Assembly (NCBI RefSeq): GCF_002117935.1
Contig: NZ_BDJE01000041.1
Location: 39,108 to 103,107, forward strand
DNA length: 64,000 nt
Direction of reading: 5' to 3'
DNA from: Nocardioides sp. PD653-B2
Lineage (GTDB): Bacteria; Actinomycetota; Actinomycetes; Propionibacteriales; Nocardioidaceae
The position numbers were made by a program, and so were the translations under genes. The notes under the pieces were generated by a model. It was not told the origin of the DNA. It searched no databases and saw only the letters and a program-made list of their open reading frames with translations. Each line of letters opens with the position of its first letter. The stretch's first letter is position 1. Below are positions 7,620-16,628 of the stretch, in pieces.

Positions 7620-8633
7620 TCAGGCCAGCGTCTGCGTGATCTCGCGCCGGTCGCCGTCGACCACGACATGGGCCAGCGCCCCGTTGACCAGGGGCAGGTA
7701 CGGCGCGACGTGGCCGCACTCGACGTCGAGCACCACCGGGACGTCGAGGCCGCCGAGGGCGTCCGCCACCGCCTCGGCCTGGGTCATGTCCGACACGGCC
7801 GGGGCCGACGTCCGCCCGATGAGCACCGCCGACGCGTGCTCGAACCAGCCGGCGTAGCGCAGCGAGTGCAAGGCCCGCGCGATCGTGTAGGCGCCGTCCT
7901 CGCACGCCTCGAGGTAGACGACCAGGCCCTCCTGCGCGTGCGACCGGCCGAAGGCCGCCACGTCGCCGTACGGCGTGGCCGCGAGCGGCCCGACGGTCTC
8001 GATGCAGCCACCGATCAGCCGGCCCGAGACATCCACGGGAGAGCCGTCCAGCACTCGCCACGACCCCACCGCGTCGAGGGTCAGCCGCGACACCGCGGGC
8101 CGGCTCACGTAGTCGTCCCGGCTCGTCGACCGCCACCGGCCCGGGCTGGACTGCGTGAACGGGCCGGGAGCCGAGGCCAGGGTCGTCCAGTGCAGCAGCC
8201 CCTCCGGGGGCGAGTACGGCGTGTCCATCAGGTTGCTGCCGTGCAGGGTCGCCCAGCCGAGCCGCAGCGTGATCGGCAGCATCACGGTCGTCAGGTCGCT
8301 GTAGCCCACGAACCAGGTCGGCTCGGCGGAGGCCAACGCGTCCCAGTCCAGCTGGTCGAGGAGGTCGATCGCGAGCTCGCCGCCCCAGGGCGGGACGACC
8401 GCGCGGATCGACGGGTCCACCAGCATCGCCGTCAGCTCGGCCGCCCGCGCCTCCTTGGGCGCGGACACCACCGACGGCGTGCCGAGGCAGTCACCGACGA
8501 CCGGCTCGTAGCCGCGGTCGCGCAGCGACGACAGCGCCACCTCGAACCGCGCCCGCATCTCGGGCTGGACCCCGCTCGACGGCGCGGTCACGCCGATCCG
8601 GTCTCCGGGGACGAGCGGCCGTGGGAAGCGCAT
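7620..8633 (-). CDS. LD-carboxypeptidase / MccF-like S66 peptidase
   Basis: 337 residues of the serine peptidase S66 family, which trims the terminal D-Ala of muropeptide tetrapeptides or, in MccF-like members, cleaves aminoacyl-nucleotide or peptide amides. The expected catalytic triad is visible: Ser112 in FVGYSDLTT, Glu242 in VYLEACEDG and His308 in CGHVAP. No signal peptide is seen, so it is cytoplasmic. Its ATG is 3 nt after the kynureninase stop, so the two genes form one transcript. Sequence alone does not decide between peptidoglycan recycling and MccF-type detoxification. Confidence 0.88.
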   Translation of the reverse strand: MRFPRPLVPGDRIGVTAPSSGVQPEMRARFEVALSSLRDRGYEPVVGDCLGTPSVVSAPKEARAAELTAMLVDPSIRAVVPPWGGELAIDLLDQLDWDALASAEPTWFVGYSDLTTVMLPITLRLGWATLHGSNLMDTPYSPPEGLLHWTTLASAPGPFTQSSPGRWRSTSRDDYVSRPAVSRLTLDAVGSWRVLDGSPVDVSGRLIGGCIETVGPLAATPYGDVAAFGRSHAQEGLVVYLEACEDGAYTIARALHSLRYAGWFEHASAVLIGRTSAPAVSDMTQAEAVADALGGLDVPVVLDVECGHVAPYLPLVNGALAHVVVDGDRREITQTLA

Positions 8634-8636
8634 GCC

Positions 8637-9839
8637 TCAGGCTGTCAGCCCGTCGAGCGTCTCGCGAACGATTTCCAGCCCGCGGCGGACCTCCTCGAAC
8701 GACGTCGACAGCGGCGACAGCCCGATCCGCAGGCCGCCCGGATCGCGGTAGTCGGGGATCACGTCGCGCTCCCACAGGGCCGCGGTCACCTCGCGCATCA
8801 GCGGGTGGTTGAGCGTCACGTGCCCACCTCGCTGCTCGGCAGAGCGCGGCGACGCCAGCACGACGCCCGCCGGTGCGAGCAGCTCGTCGGCGACCTCCAC
8901 GGCGTACGACGTGAGCGCGACCGACTTGGCGCGCACCGCGTCGATCCCGGCCTCGTCGAGGAGCGCGAGCATGTCCTGCAACGCGATCATCCCGACGATC
9001 GGCGGGGTGCCGGAGAGAAAGCGCCGGACCCCCTCGGCCGGCGCGTAGCTCGGCCCCATCAGGAACGGGTCGACGCTGCCGAGCCAGCCCTGGATCGGCT
9101 GGGTCAGCTCCGCCAGGTGGCGCGACGCCACGTAGGCGAACGCCGGCGAGCCCGGGCCGCCGTTGAGGTACTTGTACGTGCACCCGACGGCCAGGTCGAC
9201 GTCGCAGGCGTCCAGCTCGACCGGCACCGACCCCGCCGAGTGGCAGAGGTCCCAGAGCACCAGGGCCCCGGCCCCGTGGGCGATCCGGGTCAGCTCGGCC
9301 ATGTCGGCGAGCCAGGCCGAGCGGTAGGCGACATGGCTGAGCACGACCAGGGCGGTCGCCGGCCCGACGGCCTCCTCGAGCAGCGCGGCCGTCACGCCGG
9401 CAGTGGTGTCGACGTCGATCCAGCGCAGCGTCAGACCGCACTCACGGGCCACCCCGGCGGCGACGTAGCGGTCGGTCGGGAAGTTGTCGCGGTCGATGAC
9501 GATCTCGGTCCGGCCCGGACGCGCGGCGGCCGCGGCGCGCATCAACTTGTAGAGCAGCACGGTCGTCGAGTCACCGACCGCCGTCTGGCCGGGAGCGGCA
9601 CCGACGGCGATCCGGCCGATCTCGTCGCCGATCCGGTGCGGCAGCTCCATCCAGCGCTCGTCCCAGCCGCGGATCAGCCGCCCGCCCCACTCCTCCTCGA
9701 CGAACGCCGCCAGCCGCGGGCCGGTCACCGAGAGCGGCCGGCCCAGCGAGTTGCCGTCGAAGTACACGAGCGGCGACGAGGCGCCGACGAAGCGTTCGCG
9801 GTACGACGCCAGCGGGTCGGCGTCATCGAGGGCGTTCAT
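8637..9839 (-). CDS. kynU: kynureninase
   Basis: 400-residue PLP enzyme that splits kynurenine to anthranilate and alanine, or 3-hydroxykynurenine to 3-hydroxyanthranilate. Family signatures include YFDGNSLGRP near the N-terminus, LWDLCHSAG with the cofactor-binding Asp197, and the Schiff-base Lys223 in GCTYKYLNGGPGSPAF. Length is normal. TAGACA lies 7 nt before the ATG at 9839 with no Shine-Dalgarno, so the mRNA may be leaderless. No tryptophan dioxygenase or kynurenine formamidase is in the window, so the upstream pathway must be encoded elsewhere. The S66 peptidase follows immediately. Confidence 0.94.
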   Translation of the reverse strand: MNALDDADPLASYRERFVGASSPLVYFDGNSLGRPLSVTGPRLAAFVEEEWGGRLIRGWDERWMELPHRIGDEIGRIAVGAAPGQTAVGDSTTVLLYKLMRAAAAARPGRTEIVIDRDNFPTDRYVAAGVARECGLTLRWIDVDTTAGVTAALLEEAVGPATALVVLSHVAYRSAWLADMAELTRIAHGAGALVLWDLCHSAGSVPVELDACDVDLAVGCTYKYLNGGPGSPAFAYVASRHLAELTQPIQGWLGSVDPFLMGPSYAPAEGVRRFLSGTPPIVGMIALQDMLALLDEAGIDAVRAKSVALTSYAVEVADELLAPAGVVLASPRSAEQRGGHVTLNHPLMREVTAALWERDVIPDYRDPGGLRIGLSPLSTSFEEVRRGLEIVRETLDGLTA

Positions 9840-9869
9840 GCGCCCATGTCTACCGCAGGGGCCCGGGCA

Positions 9870-11507
9870 TCAGCAGCGCGCCGCGGGGCGCCCCGGGCAG
9901 CTCACGCCGATCCCGAAGACCTCGGTCTGGCTGAGACCCGCGCGGTCGGTGACCCTGATCCTGACCGAGTACCCGCCGAAGTCGAGCGCCGTGGCGGTCG
10001 AGAGCTCACCCTCCGAGGTGATGGAGAAGGCGCCGATCGTGGTCGTCGTCCGGCAGCGCGCGCGGACCGGGCAGCCGCTGACCAGGGTGTAGGTCAGCTG
10101 GTCGCCGGCGTCGTGGTCGGTGGCGCTCGCGTGTCCGACGACGGTGCCCACCGGCGTGTCGACGGGGAGGGAGGTGACGTCGAGCGCGAGGCCGAACGGC
10201 GCCTCGTTGACGTCGTCGACGGTGACCGTGAAGTCCTGCTCCACGCTCAGGCCGCGACTGTCGGTGACCTGGATGCGGAGGGCCCAGGTCTGGGTGTCCT
10301 CGTGGTCGAACTCGAAGGCGGTCGTGACCTCGCCCGCGGCCGACACCTCGAACGGGTCCTCGGGGAGGGGCGACATCCGGCAGCCGCGGTGCGCGGCCGC
10401 CCGGCAGCGCACCGGGACCACGAGCTCGTAGGTCAGCGCGTCGCCGTCGGGGTCGGTGGCGACGGCGTTGCCGACGACGGTGCCGGCCGGCTGGTTCTCG
10501 TCCACGTGGTCGTCGGTCAGGTGCAGGTCGTACGGCGCCTGGTTGACGGACGGCGCCTCGTAGACGTCGGTCGCGGTGATCGTCAGGGACCTCTCGAACG
10601 TCGCGCCGGCCGCGTCGGTCACGCGGACCCGCACGCTGTAGGCGCCGCCGGCCTCGTGGTCGAGCTGGCTCGCGGTCCACAGCTGGGCTCCGGCGATCGA
10701 GAACAGTCCGTTGTCACGGTCCCCCGCGCCGGCCACCAGGGCGTAGGTGAGCGTCTCGGGCTGGTCCTGGTCGGTGCCGGCGAGGGTGCCGACCAGGGTC
10801 GGGGCCGACAGCTCCGGGACGGAGGCGGGACTCAGCTGGAGGTCGGTCGGTGCGTCGTTGGCGTCGGTGACCGTGACGTCCAGGTCCTTCTCGACCGTGC
10901 CGGCAGCCGTCGTGGCCTGGACGCGGACCGTGCGCAGCGCCGCGGCCTCGTGGTCGAGCGGTGCGGTGGTGCGCAGCTGGTCGCCGACGACCGTGAAGTC
11001 GGGAGCGCCGACGACGGCGTACGTGCCGGTGGCGTCCGCGCCGACGGTCCCGAGCGTGCCGACCGGGGTGCCGGCGGGCAGGTTCTCGGCGACCGAGCCG
11101 CCGGTCAGCGTGATGTCCGTCGGCGGCTGGTCGACGACGTCGCGCACCGGGACCGTGAAGCGGGCCACCCGGTGCTTGCCGTCGGGGCTGGTGGCCTGCA
11201 CCCGGATCCGCAGCTGGGGCGCGGTCTCGAAGTCCAGCGGCCCGGCCACCGTCAGCCGACGCTCCCGGATCTCGACGAGAGCGTTGTCGCGGGAGCCCGC
11301 GCCCGGCACGAGGCGGAACGTCGACTCGGTGCGGCCCGCGGAGAGCCGGCCGATCGAGGTGCCGACACCGGCGTCCTCCGGCACGCTCGTGGAGCTCAGC
11401 CGCATCGGCCCGGGTCGCTCGGCGACCGCGGCCTGGCTCGGAGCACCCCCGACCAGCAGTCCGGCAGCGACGAGCGAGGTGACGAGGGCAGAGGTGAGAG
11501 TGCGCAC
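9870..11507 (-). CDS. secreted protein with about five cadherin-like repeats
   Basis: 545 residues. A signal peptide (MRTLTSALVTSLVAAGLLVGG, cleaved around PSQAA) is followed by about five repeats of roughly 100 residues. Each opens with a strand like SVPED, SVAEN, SVPEL, HVDEN or SLPVD plus a xVGT turn and closes with a calcium-type linker (DVVDQPP, DANDAPTDL, DVYEAP, DVNEAPFGL). Each unit also carries the LDHEA/FDHED type motif of cadherin domains. There is no anchor motif or C-terminal helix, so it is probably released or attached to the wall indirectly. A role in adhesion or matrix formation is an inference from fold. It lies 30 bp upstream of kynU on the same strand. Confidence 0.85.
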   Translation of the reverse strand: MRTLTSALVTSLVAAGLLVGGAPSQAAVAERPGPMRLSSTSVPEDAGVGTSIGRLSAGRTESTFRLVPGAGSRDNALVEIRERRLTVAGPLDFETAPQLRIRVQATSPDGKHRVARFTVPVRDVVDQPPTDITLTGGSVAENLPAGTPVGTLGTVGADATGTYAVVGAPDFTVVGDQLRTTAPLDHEAAALRTVRVQATTAAGTVEKDLDVTVTDANDAPTDLQLSPASVPELSAPTLVGTLAGTDQDQPETLTYALVAGAGDRDNGLFSIAGAQLWTASQLDHEAGGAYSVRVRVTDAAGATFERSLTITATDVYEAPSVNQAPYDLHLTDDHVDENQPAGTVVGNAVATDPDGDALTYELVVPVRCRAAAHRGCRMSPLPEDPFEVSAAGEVTTAFEFDHEDTQTWALRIQVTDSRGLSVEQDFTVTVDDVNEAPFGLALDVTSLPVDTPVGTVVGHASATDHDAGDQLTYTLVSGCPVRARCRTTTTIGAFSITSEGELSTATALDFGGYSVRIRVTDRAGLSQTEVFGIGVSCPGRPAARC

Positions 11508-11553
11508 GCCGCAGCGTGTCAGATTCTCGGTCGCCGCGTGTCCGTTTTGAGGA

Positions 11554-12951
11554 TCAGGGTCGCGGCGCGGTCAGGTCGCGCACCGCGGCGTACCGGTCGC
11601 GGACGGCGGGCGTCGGCCCGACCTCCGTCGACACCACGTCGCTCAGCGGCCACGGCGGCGGGTCGGCGCCGCCGGCCAGCACCCAGGCGGCCTGGCGCGC
11701 GGCGCCCCGGGCGACGTACTCCCCCGGCTGCGGCAGCGTCACGGGCAGGCCGAGCACCGCCGAGGCGACCTCCTGCACCGCACGCGAGCGGGCCGCGCCG
11801 CCGACCATGATGATCCGCTCGACCGGGGTGCCGAGGGCGCGCACCGCGTCGACGGCGTCGGCGAGACCGCAGAGCATCCCTTCGACGGCGGCGCGCGCGA
11901 GGTAGGACGGGTTCGCGGTCTCGAGCCGGAGCCCGTGGATCGCGCCCGTGGCGTCGGGCTTGTTGGGGGTGCGCTCGCCCTCGAGGTAGGGCACCAGGAC
12001 CAGGCCCCCGGCGCCGGCGGGCGCCTCCAACGCAAGCTCGGAGAGCCCGGCGTGGTCGACGCCGAGCATCCGCGCGGCGGCGTCGAGGACGCGCGCGGCG
12101 TTGAGGGTCGCGACCAGCGGCAGGAAGCGACCGGTCGCGTCGGCGAAGCCGGCCACCGCACCCGACACGTCACCGACCGGGCGGTCGGCCACGGCGCACG
12201 CGACGCCCGACGTGCCGATCGAGAGGACGACGTCGCCGGCCACCGCTCCGAGGCCGAGCGCAGCCGCCGCGTTGTCGCCGGTGCCCGGGCCGAGCAGGGC
12301 ACCACTCGGCAGCCGGCCGGCGACCTCGGCCGGGCCGAGCACCCGCGGCAGGATCGCGTCGTGGCCGAGGCCGAGCTCGAGCAGGTCGCGGCGGTACTCC
12401 CCCGTCGCGGGCGACCAGTAGCCCGTGCCGCTCGCGTCGCCGCGGTCGGTGACCAGGTCGTCGAGGGACGTCGAGCCGGAGAGCTTCCAGGTGAGCCAGT
12501 CGTGCGGCAGGCAGACCGCAGCCGTCCGGGCGGCGTTCTCGGGCTCGTGGTCGCGCAGCCAGCGCAGCTTGGTGACCGTGAACGACGCGACCGGCACCAG
12601 GCCGACGGCGTCGACCCAGGCTGAGGGACCGCCGAGCTCGGCGGTCAGGTCGAGCGCGGCCTGGGCCGAGCGGGTGTCGTTCCACAGCAGGGCAGGTCGC
12701 ACGACGGAGCCGGACTCGTCGAGGCAGACCATCCCGTGCTGCTGGCCGCCCACGGCCACCGCCTCGACGTCGTCGAGACCGCCGGCCGCGGCGATCGCCT
12801 CCTGCAGCGCCTCCCACCACGCGTCGGGGTGCACCTCGGTGCCCTCGGGGTGGCGGGCGTGGCCGCTGCGGAGCAGCTCACCACTCTCCGCGTCACAGAC
12901 GACGACCTTGCAGGACTGCGTCGAGGAGTCGACGCCGGCAACGAGAGGCAC
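11554..12951 (-). CDS. xylB: xylulokinase (FGGY carbohydrate kinase)
   Basis: 465 residues of the FGGY kinase family: ATP-dependent phosphorylation of D-xylulose to enter the pentose phosphate pathway. N-terminal AGVDSSTQSCKVVVCD is the phosphate-1 loop, GGQQHGMVCLD and LLWNDTRSA are xylulokinase-type substrate motifs, and GTGDNAAAALGLG holds the catalytic Asp. The start is GTG at 12951 with TAGCCT 6 nt upstream and no ribosome-binding site, so it may be leaderless. It is divergent from the aldose epimerase with about 30 bp between. No xylose isomerase is in the window, so another ketose substrate is possible. Confidence 0.9.
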   Translation of the reverse strand: MPLVAGVDSSTQSCKVVVCDAESGELLRSGHARHPEGTEVHPDAWWEALQEAIAAAGGLDDVEAVAVGGQQHGMVCLDESGSVVRPALLWNDTRSAQAALDLTAELGGPSAWVDAVGLVPVASFTVTKLRWLRDHEPENAARTAAVCLPHDWLTWKLSGSTSLDDLVTDRGDASGTGYWSPATGEYRRDLLELGLGHDAILPRVLGPAEVAGRLPSGALLGPGTGDNAAAALGLGAVAGDVVLSIGTSGVACAVADRPVGDVSGAVAGFADATGRFLPLVATLNAARVLDAAARMLGVDHAGLSELALEAPAGAGGLVLVPYLEGERTPNKPDATGAIHGLRLETANPSYLARAAVEGMLCGLADAVDAVRALGTPVERIIMVGGAARSRAVQEVASAVLGLPVTLPQPGEYVARGAARQAAWVLAGGADPPPWPLSDVVSTEVGPTPAVRDRYAAVRDLTAPRP

Positions 12952-12981
12952 GCGCAGAGGCTACCGACTTTGTGTCAGTGT

Positions 12982-13881
12982 GTGCGCGTGCGCGACCCTG
13001 CCGGACAGACATTGCTGCTCTCCCACGACACCTACCGCGCGGAGGTGGTGACCGTCGGTGCCGGCCTGCGGACCCTGACCCACGACGGCGTGGACCTCGT
13101 CGCGGGCTACCCGGCCGGCACGATGTGCCCCCAGTTCCGCGGCTGGGTGCTGATGCCGTGGCCCAACCGGGTCGGCGATGGCGCCTACGAGTTCGCGGGC
13201 GCGTCGCTGCAGCTCCCTCTCAGCGAGGTGGCCCGCGGCAACGCCCTGCACGGCCTGGTCGGCTTCGTCCCCTGGACGGTGGCGTCGTACGACGAGTCGC
13301 GGACGACGCTGCGCTACGAGATGCCACCCCAGACCGGCTACCCGTTCTCCCTCGACCTCACCGTCACCTACGAGCTCGGCCCGGACGGGCTCCGGGTCAC
13401 CCTGGCTGCCCACAACGTCGGCGACGGGCCGGCGCCGTACGGCACCGGCCACCACCCCTACTTCACCCTGGGCCGCCCGGTCGACGACCTGGTGCTGACC
13501 GTGCCGGCCACGACGTACTGCCCGATGGACGACCGCGGTCTCCCCAGCGCCGCCGAGCCGGTCGCCGGCACGCCGTACGACTTCCGCACGCCGCGGGCGG
13601 TCGGCGACACCGTCCTCGACCACCCGCTCGGCGGGCTCACCGACAGCGTCGTCTCGGTCGTCGACCCGCAGTCCGGGCGCGGGATCGAGCTCACGCTCGG
13701 CGACGGCTTCGACTGGGTGCACCTCTTCAGCTGCGACCCGCACGACCCGCCCCGTCAGGCGCTCGCGATCGAGCCGATGACGTGTCCGCCGGACGCGTTC
13801 CGCACCGGGGTCGACCTGCTCGTGCTCCAGCCCGGCGAGACCCATGAGGTGTCGTTCACGGTCGCCGCTACTGGAAGCTGA
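12982..13881 (+). CDS. aldose 1-epimerase family protein
   Basis: About 299 residues of the galactose mutarotase fold. Typical motifs are the RGWVLMPWPNRVGDG segment, the catalytic-type His in YGTGHHPYFTLG and the Glu in AIEPMTCPPDAF near the C-terminus. It would interconvert sugar anomers in the cytoplasm, matching the divergent xylulokinase. The start is uncertain: GTG at 12982 and 12988 are both in frame and no Shine-Dalgarno exists in the 30-bp gap. Its last 14 bp overlap the end of the convergent gene at 13868-14884. Confidence 0.85.
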   Translation: MRVRDPAGQTLLLSHDTYRAEVVTVGAGLRTLTHDGVDLVAGYPAGTMCPQFRGWVLMPWPNRVGDGAYEFAGASLQLPLSEVARGNALHGLVGFVPWTVASYDESRTTLRYEMPPQTGYPFSLDLTVTYELGPDGLRVTLAAHNVGDGPAPYGTGHHPYFTLGRPVDDLVLTVPATTYCPMDDRGLPSAAEPVAGTPYDFRTPRAVGDTVLDHPLGGLTDSVVSVVDPQSGRGIELTLGDGFDWVHLFSCDPHDPPRQALAIEPMTCPPDAFRTGVDLLVLQPGETHEVSFTVAATGS

Positions 13882-14884
13882 CGAACCGCACGGTCGGGCG
13901 CACGGCGCGCACCTGGGGCGCGCCCATCCGGTGGACGTCCTCGTCGTAGAAGAGCTTGAAGCCCATCGTGAACTGCCGCGGCCGGGCGACGGCGTGGTAG
14001 GTCGCGAGCTTCTGCCTCGGGGTGCCGAACCCGTCGACGTGCTGCACCATCGCCAGCCCGGGGCGGCTCTTGACCTGCGCGATGCGCGCGACCATGTCGG
14101 TGCGGAACTGGTGCAGCACGAAGAGCTTCTCGGGCAGCCCCTGCGCACGGGTGAGCCGGGCCAGCCACCACGAGGTGCGGTTGACCTCGCGGGCGCTCAC
14201 CTGGCCCACGGTGTGGGCCGGGACCTGGTGCGGGCCCATCCGCCACTCGGGGTCGAGCGCCAGCCCGACCCACGGGTCCCGCAGCGCCCACGCCCAGCGC
14301 TTCACGACGTCGGGGAACGGCGAGCGCCCGGGCTGGATGTCGAGCAGGAGCAGCGCGTGGTTGCGGTGCGCGGCCCGGACGTAGCGCTCGACCTCCGCGC
14401 GCGGGATGTCGTGGCTGTAGTCGCCGTCGGGCCCGGCGCTCGCGTCGGCGATGGTGACGATCAGCTCGTAGACGTGGCGGACCGGCTGCCCGGGACGGCG
14501 GAAGGGTGCGGCCGCCCGGTGCAGGCGCGCGTCCATCGTGTCCGGGTCGGTCTCGCCGAGGACGCCCATCGCGCCCGTCTGCGCGGTGCCGTAGTAGGCC
14601 ACGAGGACGTGGTGGCCGCCGAAGACCCGGGTGCCGCCGTCGGGCAGGGTCGCCGGCCGCGGGTCGGTCGGCCGCGTGGTCGGCGCGGGTGCGGACGCGT
14701 CGTCCGCGGGCGTCTCGACCTCGGTCGGCGGCGGCGCCCCTCCCCGCTCGACCGAGGGGGGTACGGGCTCGCCGTTCGCCTCGTCGCGGCCGAGACCCCA
14801 CGCGATCAGGAGGAACCCGGCCAGCAGCAGGAACACCAGGAAGAGGACGGGTCCGCGCTGGTCGGGCTCTCCTCCGGTGGACAC
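13868..14884 (-). CDS. membrane-anchored extracytoplasmic protein of unknown function
   Basis: 338 residues. A short N-terminal tail is followed by one transmembrane helix (PVLFLVFLLLAGFLLIAWGL, residues about 11-30). A Pro/Thr/Ala-rich linker runs to about residue 80, and a globular domain of about 250 residues follows. Alternating motifs such as HHVLVAYYG, HVYELIVTIAD, LLLLDIQPG, WVGLALDPEWRMG and LFVLHQF resemble successive strands of a TIM barrel, but I do not recognise the family. GTG at 14884 lies one base after the ilvD stop, so it is translated with ilvD. Any link to branched-chain synthesis is unsupported. Confidence 0.75.
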   Translation of the reverse strand: MSTGGEPDQRGPVLFLVFLLLAGFLLIAWGLGRDEANGEPVPPSVERGGAPPPTEVETPADDASAPAPTTRPTDPRPATLPDGGTRVFGGHHVLVAYYGTAQTGAMGVLGETDPDTMDARLHRAAAPFRRPGQPVRHVYELIVTIADASAGPDGDYSHDIPRAEVERYVRAAHRNHALLLLDIQPGRSPFPDVVKRWAWALRDPWVGLALDPEWRMGPHQVPAHTVGQVSAREVNRTSWWLARLTRAQGLPEKLFVLHQFRTDMVARIAQVKSRPGLAMVQHVDGFGTPRQKLATYHAVARPRQFTMGFKLFYDEDVHRMGAPQVRAVRPTVRFVSFQ

Positions 14885-14885
14885 G

Positions 14886-16568
14886 TCAGCCGGTGATGGC
14901 GCCGTGCGCCGCCGACTGCACCATCTGGGCGTACTTGCCGAGCACGCCCCGGGTGTACTTCGGCGGGAGCGGCTCCCAGCCGACCTTCCGCTTCTCCCAC
15001 TCCTCGTCGTCGACACCCTCGATCTCGAGCAGCCGGTTGGCGACGTCGAGCGTGATGGTGTCGCCGTCGCGCACGAACGCGATCGGGCCGGCGTCGACGG
15101 CCTCGGGCGCGATGTGGCCGACGCAGAGGCCCGTCGTACCGCCGGAGAAGCGGCCGTCGGTGATGAGCAGGACGTCCTTGCCGAGCCCGGCGCCCTTGAT
15201 GGCGCCGGTGATCGCGAGCATCTCGCGCATGCCCGGGCCGCCCTTGGGGCCCTCGTAGCGGATCACGACGACGTCGCGGGGCGCGATCGTGCCCTCCTCG
15301 AGGGCGTCCATGGCGGCGCGCTCCCCGTCGAAGACCCGGGCGGTGCCGGTGAAGACGGAGTCGTCGAAGCCGGCGGTCTTGACGACCGCGCCCTCGGGGG
15401 CCAGCGACCCCTTGAGGATCGTCAGGCCGCCGGTCGCGTGGATCGGCCGGTCGAGCCTGCGGATCACGTCGTCGTCGAGCGCCGGCGGGGCGAGCTCGGC
15501 GAGGTTCTCGGCCATGGTCTTGCCGGTCACCGTCAGGCAGTCGCCGTGCATCAGGCCGGCGTCGAGCAGCGCCTTCATCACGACGGGGATGCCGCCGATC
15601 TTGTCGACGTCGTTCATCACGTAGCGGCCGAACGGCTTGAGGTCGGCGAGGTGCGGCACCTTGTCGCCGACCCGGTTGAAGTCGTCGATCGTCAGGTCGA
15701 CGTCGGCCTCGCGCGCCATCGCCAGCAGGTGCAGCACGGCGTTGGTCGAGCCGCCGAGGGCCATCACCACGGTGATCGCGTTCTCGAACGCCTCCTTGGT
15801 CATGATCTGGCGCGCGGTGATGCCCTTGCGCAGCAGGTTGACCACGGCCTCGCCGGAGCGGTGCGCGAACCCGTCGCGGCGCCGGTCGACGGCCGGCGGC
15901 GCGGCCGACCCGGGCAGCGACATGCCGATGGCCTCGGCCACGGCGGCCATCGTGTTGGCGGTGTACATGCCGCCGCAGGCGCCCTCACCCGGACAGATCG
16001 CCCGCTCGATGCGGTCGACCTCCTCGCGGGTGATCTTGCCGGCCAGGCAGGCGCCGACCGCCTCGAAGGCGTCGATGATCGTCACGTCGTTGCCGTCGAC
16101 CTGGCCGGGCATGATCGACCCGGCGTACAGGAAGACGCTGGAGAGGTCGAGGCGCGCGGCGGCCATCATCATGCCGGGCAGCGACTTGTCGCAGCCGGCC
16201 AGCAGCACCGAGCCGTCGAGGCGTTCGGCCATCATCACGGTCTCGACCGAGTCGGCGATCACCTCACGGGAGACCAGCGAGAAGTGCATGCCCTCGTGGC
16301 CCATCGCGATGCCGTCGGACACCGAGATGGTGCCGAACTCGAGCGGGTAACCACCGGCCGCGTGCACGCCGTTCTTGACCGCCTGCGCGAGCCGCTGCAG
16401 CGACAGGTTGCAGGGGGTGATCTCGTTCCAGCTGGACGCGACGCCGATCTGCGGCTTGACCCAGTCGTCGTCGCCCATGCCCACCGCCCGCAACATGCCG
16501 CGGGCCGCGGCCTTCTCCAGACCGTCGGTCACGTCGCGGGAGCGGGGCTTGATGTCAGGCTCGGTCAT
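14886..16568 (-). CDS. ilvD: dihydroxy-acid dehydratase
   Basis: 560 residues. Iron-sulfur dehydratase that makes 2-oxo acids from 2,3-dihydroxy acids in valine and isoleucine synthesis, the step after IlvC. Cysteine-bearing signatures are SSWNEITPCN, LAGCDKSLPGMMMAA and CPGEGACGGMYTANTM. The C-terminal GRFSGGTTGLCVGHIAPEA is also diagnostic. The ATG at 16568 (MTEPDIKPRSRDV) fits family N-termini better than an upstream in-frame ATG. It sits about 13 kb from ilvBNC, outside that operon. Upstream is a short hairpin and a degenerate copy of the dispersed repeat. Confidence 0.96.
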   Translation of the reverse strand: MTEPDIKPRSRDVTDGLEKAAARGMLRAVGMGDDDWVKPQIGVASSWNEITPCNLSLQRLAQAVKNGVHAAGGYPLEFGTISVSDGIAMGHEGMHFSLVSREVIADSVETVMMAERLDGSVLLAGCDKSLPGMMMAAARLDLSSVFLYAGSIMPGQVDGNDVTIIDAFEAVGACLAGKITREEVDRIERAICPGEGACGGMYTANTMAAVAEAIGMSLPGSAAPPAVDRRRDGFAHRSGEAVVNLLRKGITARQIMTKEAFENAITVVMALGGSTNAVLHLLAMAREADVDLTIDDFNRVGDKVPHLADLKPFGRYVMNDVDKIGGIPVVMKALLDAGLMHGDCLTVTGKTMAENLAELAPPALDDDVIRRLDRPIHATGGLTILKGSLAPEGAVVKTAGFDDSVFTGTARVFDGERAAMDALEEGTIAPRDVVVIRYEGPKGGPGMREMLAITGAIKGAGLGKDVLLITDGRFSGGTTGLCVGHIAPEAVDAGPIAFVRDGDTITLDVANRLLEIEGVDDEEWEKRKVGWEPLPPKYTRGVLGKYAQMVQSAAHGAITG

Positions 16569-16591
16569 GCGATCAGGGTATTCGGATTGCG

Positions 16592-16622
16592 GCCCCTGGT
16601 CTCGACCAGGCTCGACCACCGA
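16592..16622. repeat. degenerate copy of the dispersed TTGAG/CTCGAAACC repeat
   Basis: The minus strand reads CTCGGTGGTCGAGCC then TGGTCGAGACCAGG, matching both ends of the repeat seen at 42.4-42.7 kb and 63.8-64.0 kb but with a shortened middle. It contains a 6-bp hairpin CTGGTC/GACCAG. It lies between the SRPBCC gene and ilvD, which are both on the minus strand. Confidence 0.5.
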
Positions 16623-16628
16623 GAAGCC

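Noticed and set aside
13868..13881. Frameshift or mis-assembly at the aldose epimerase end
   Set aside because: A 14-bp convergent overlap is unremarkable here and both proteins end plausibly.
16592..16622. Riboswitch or T-box upstream of ilvD
   Set aside because: Only a 6-bp hairpin and a degenerate dispersed repeat are visible, with no conserved aptamer motif and just about 60 bp of space.
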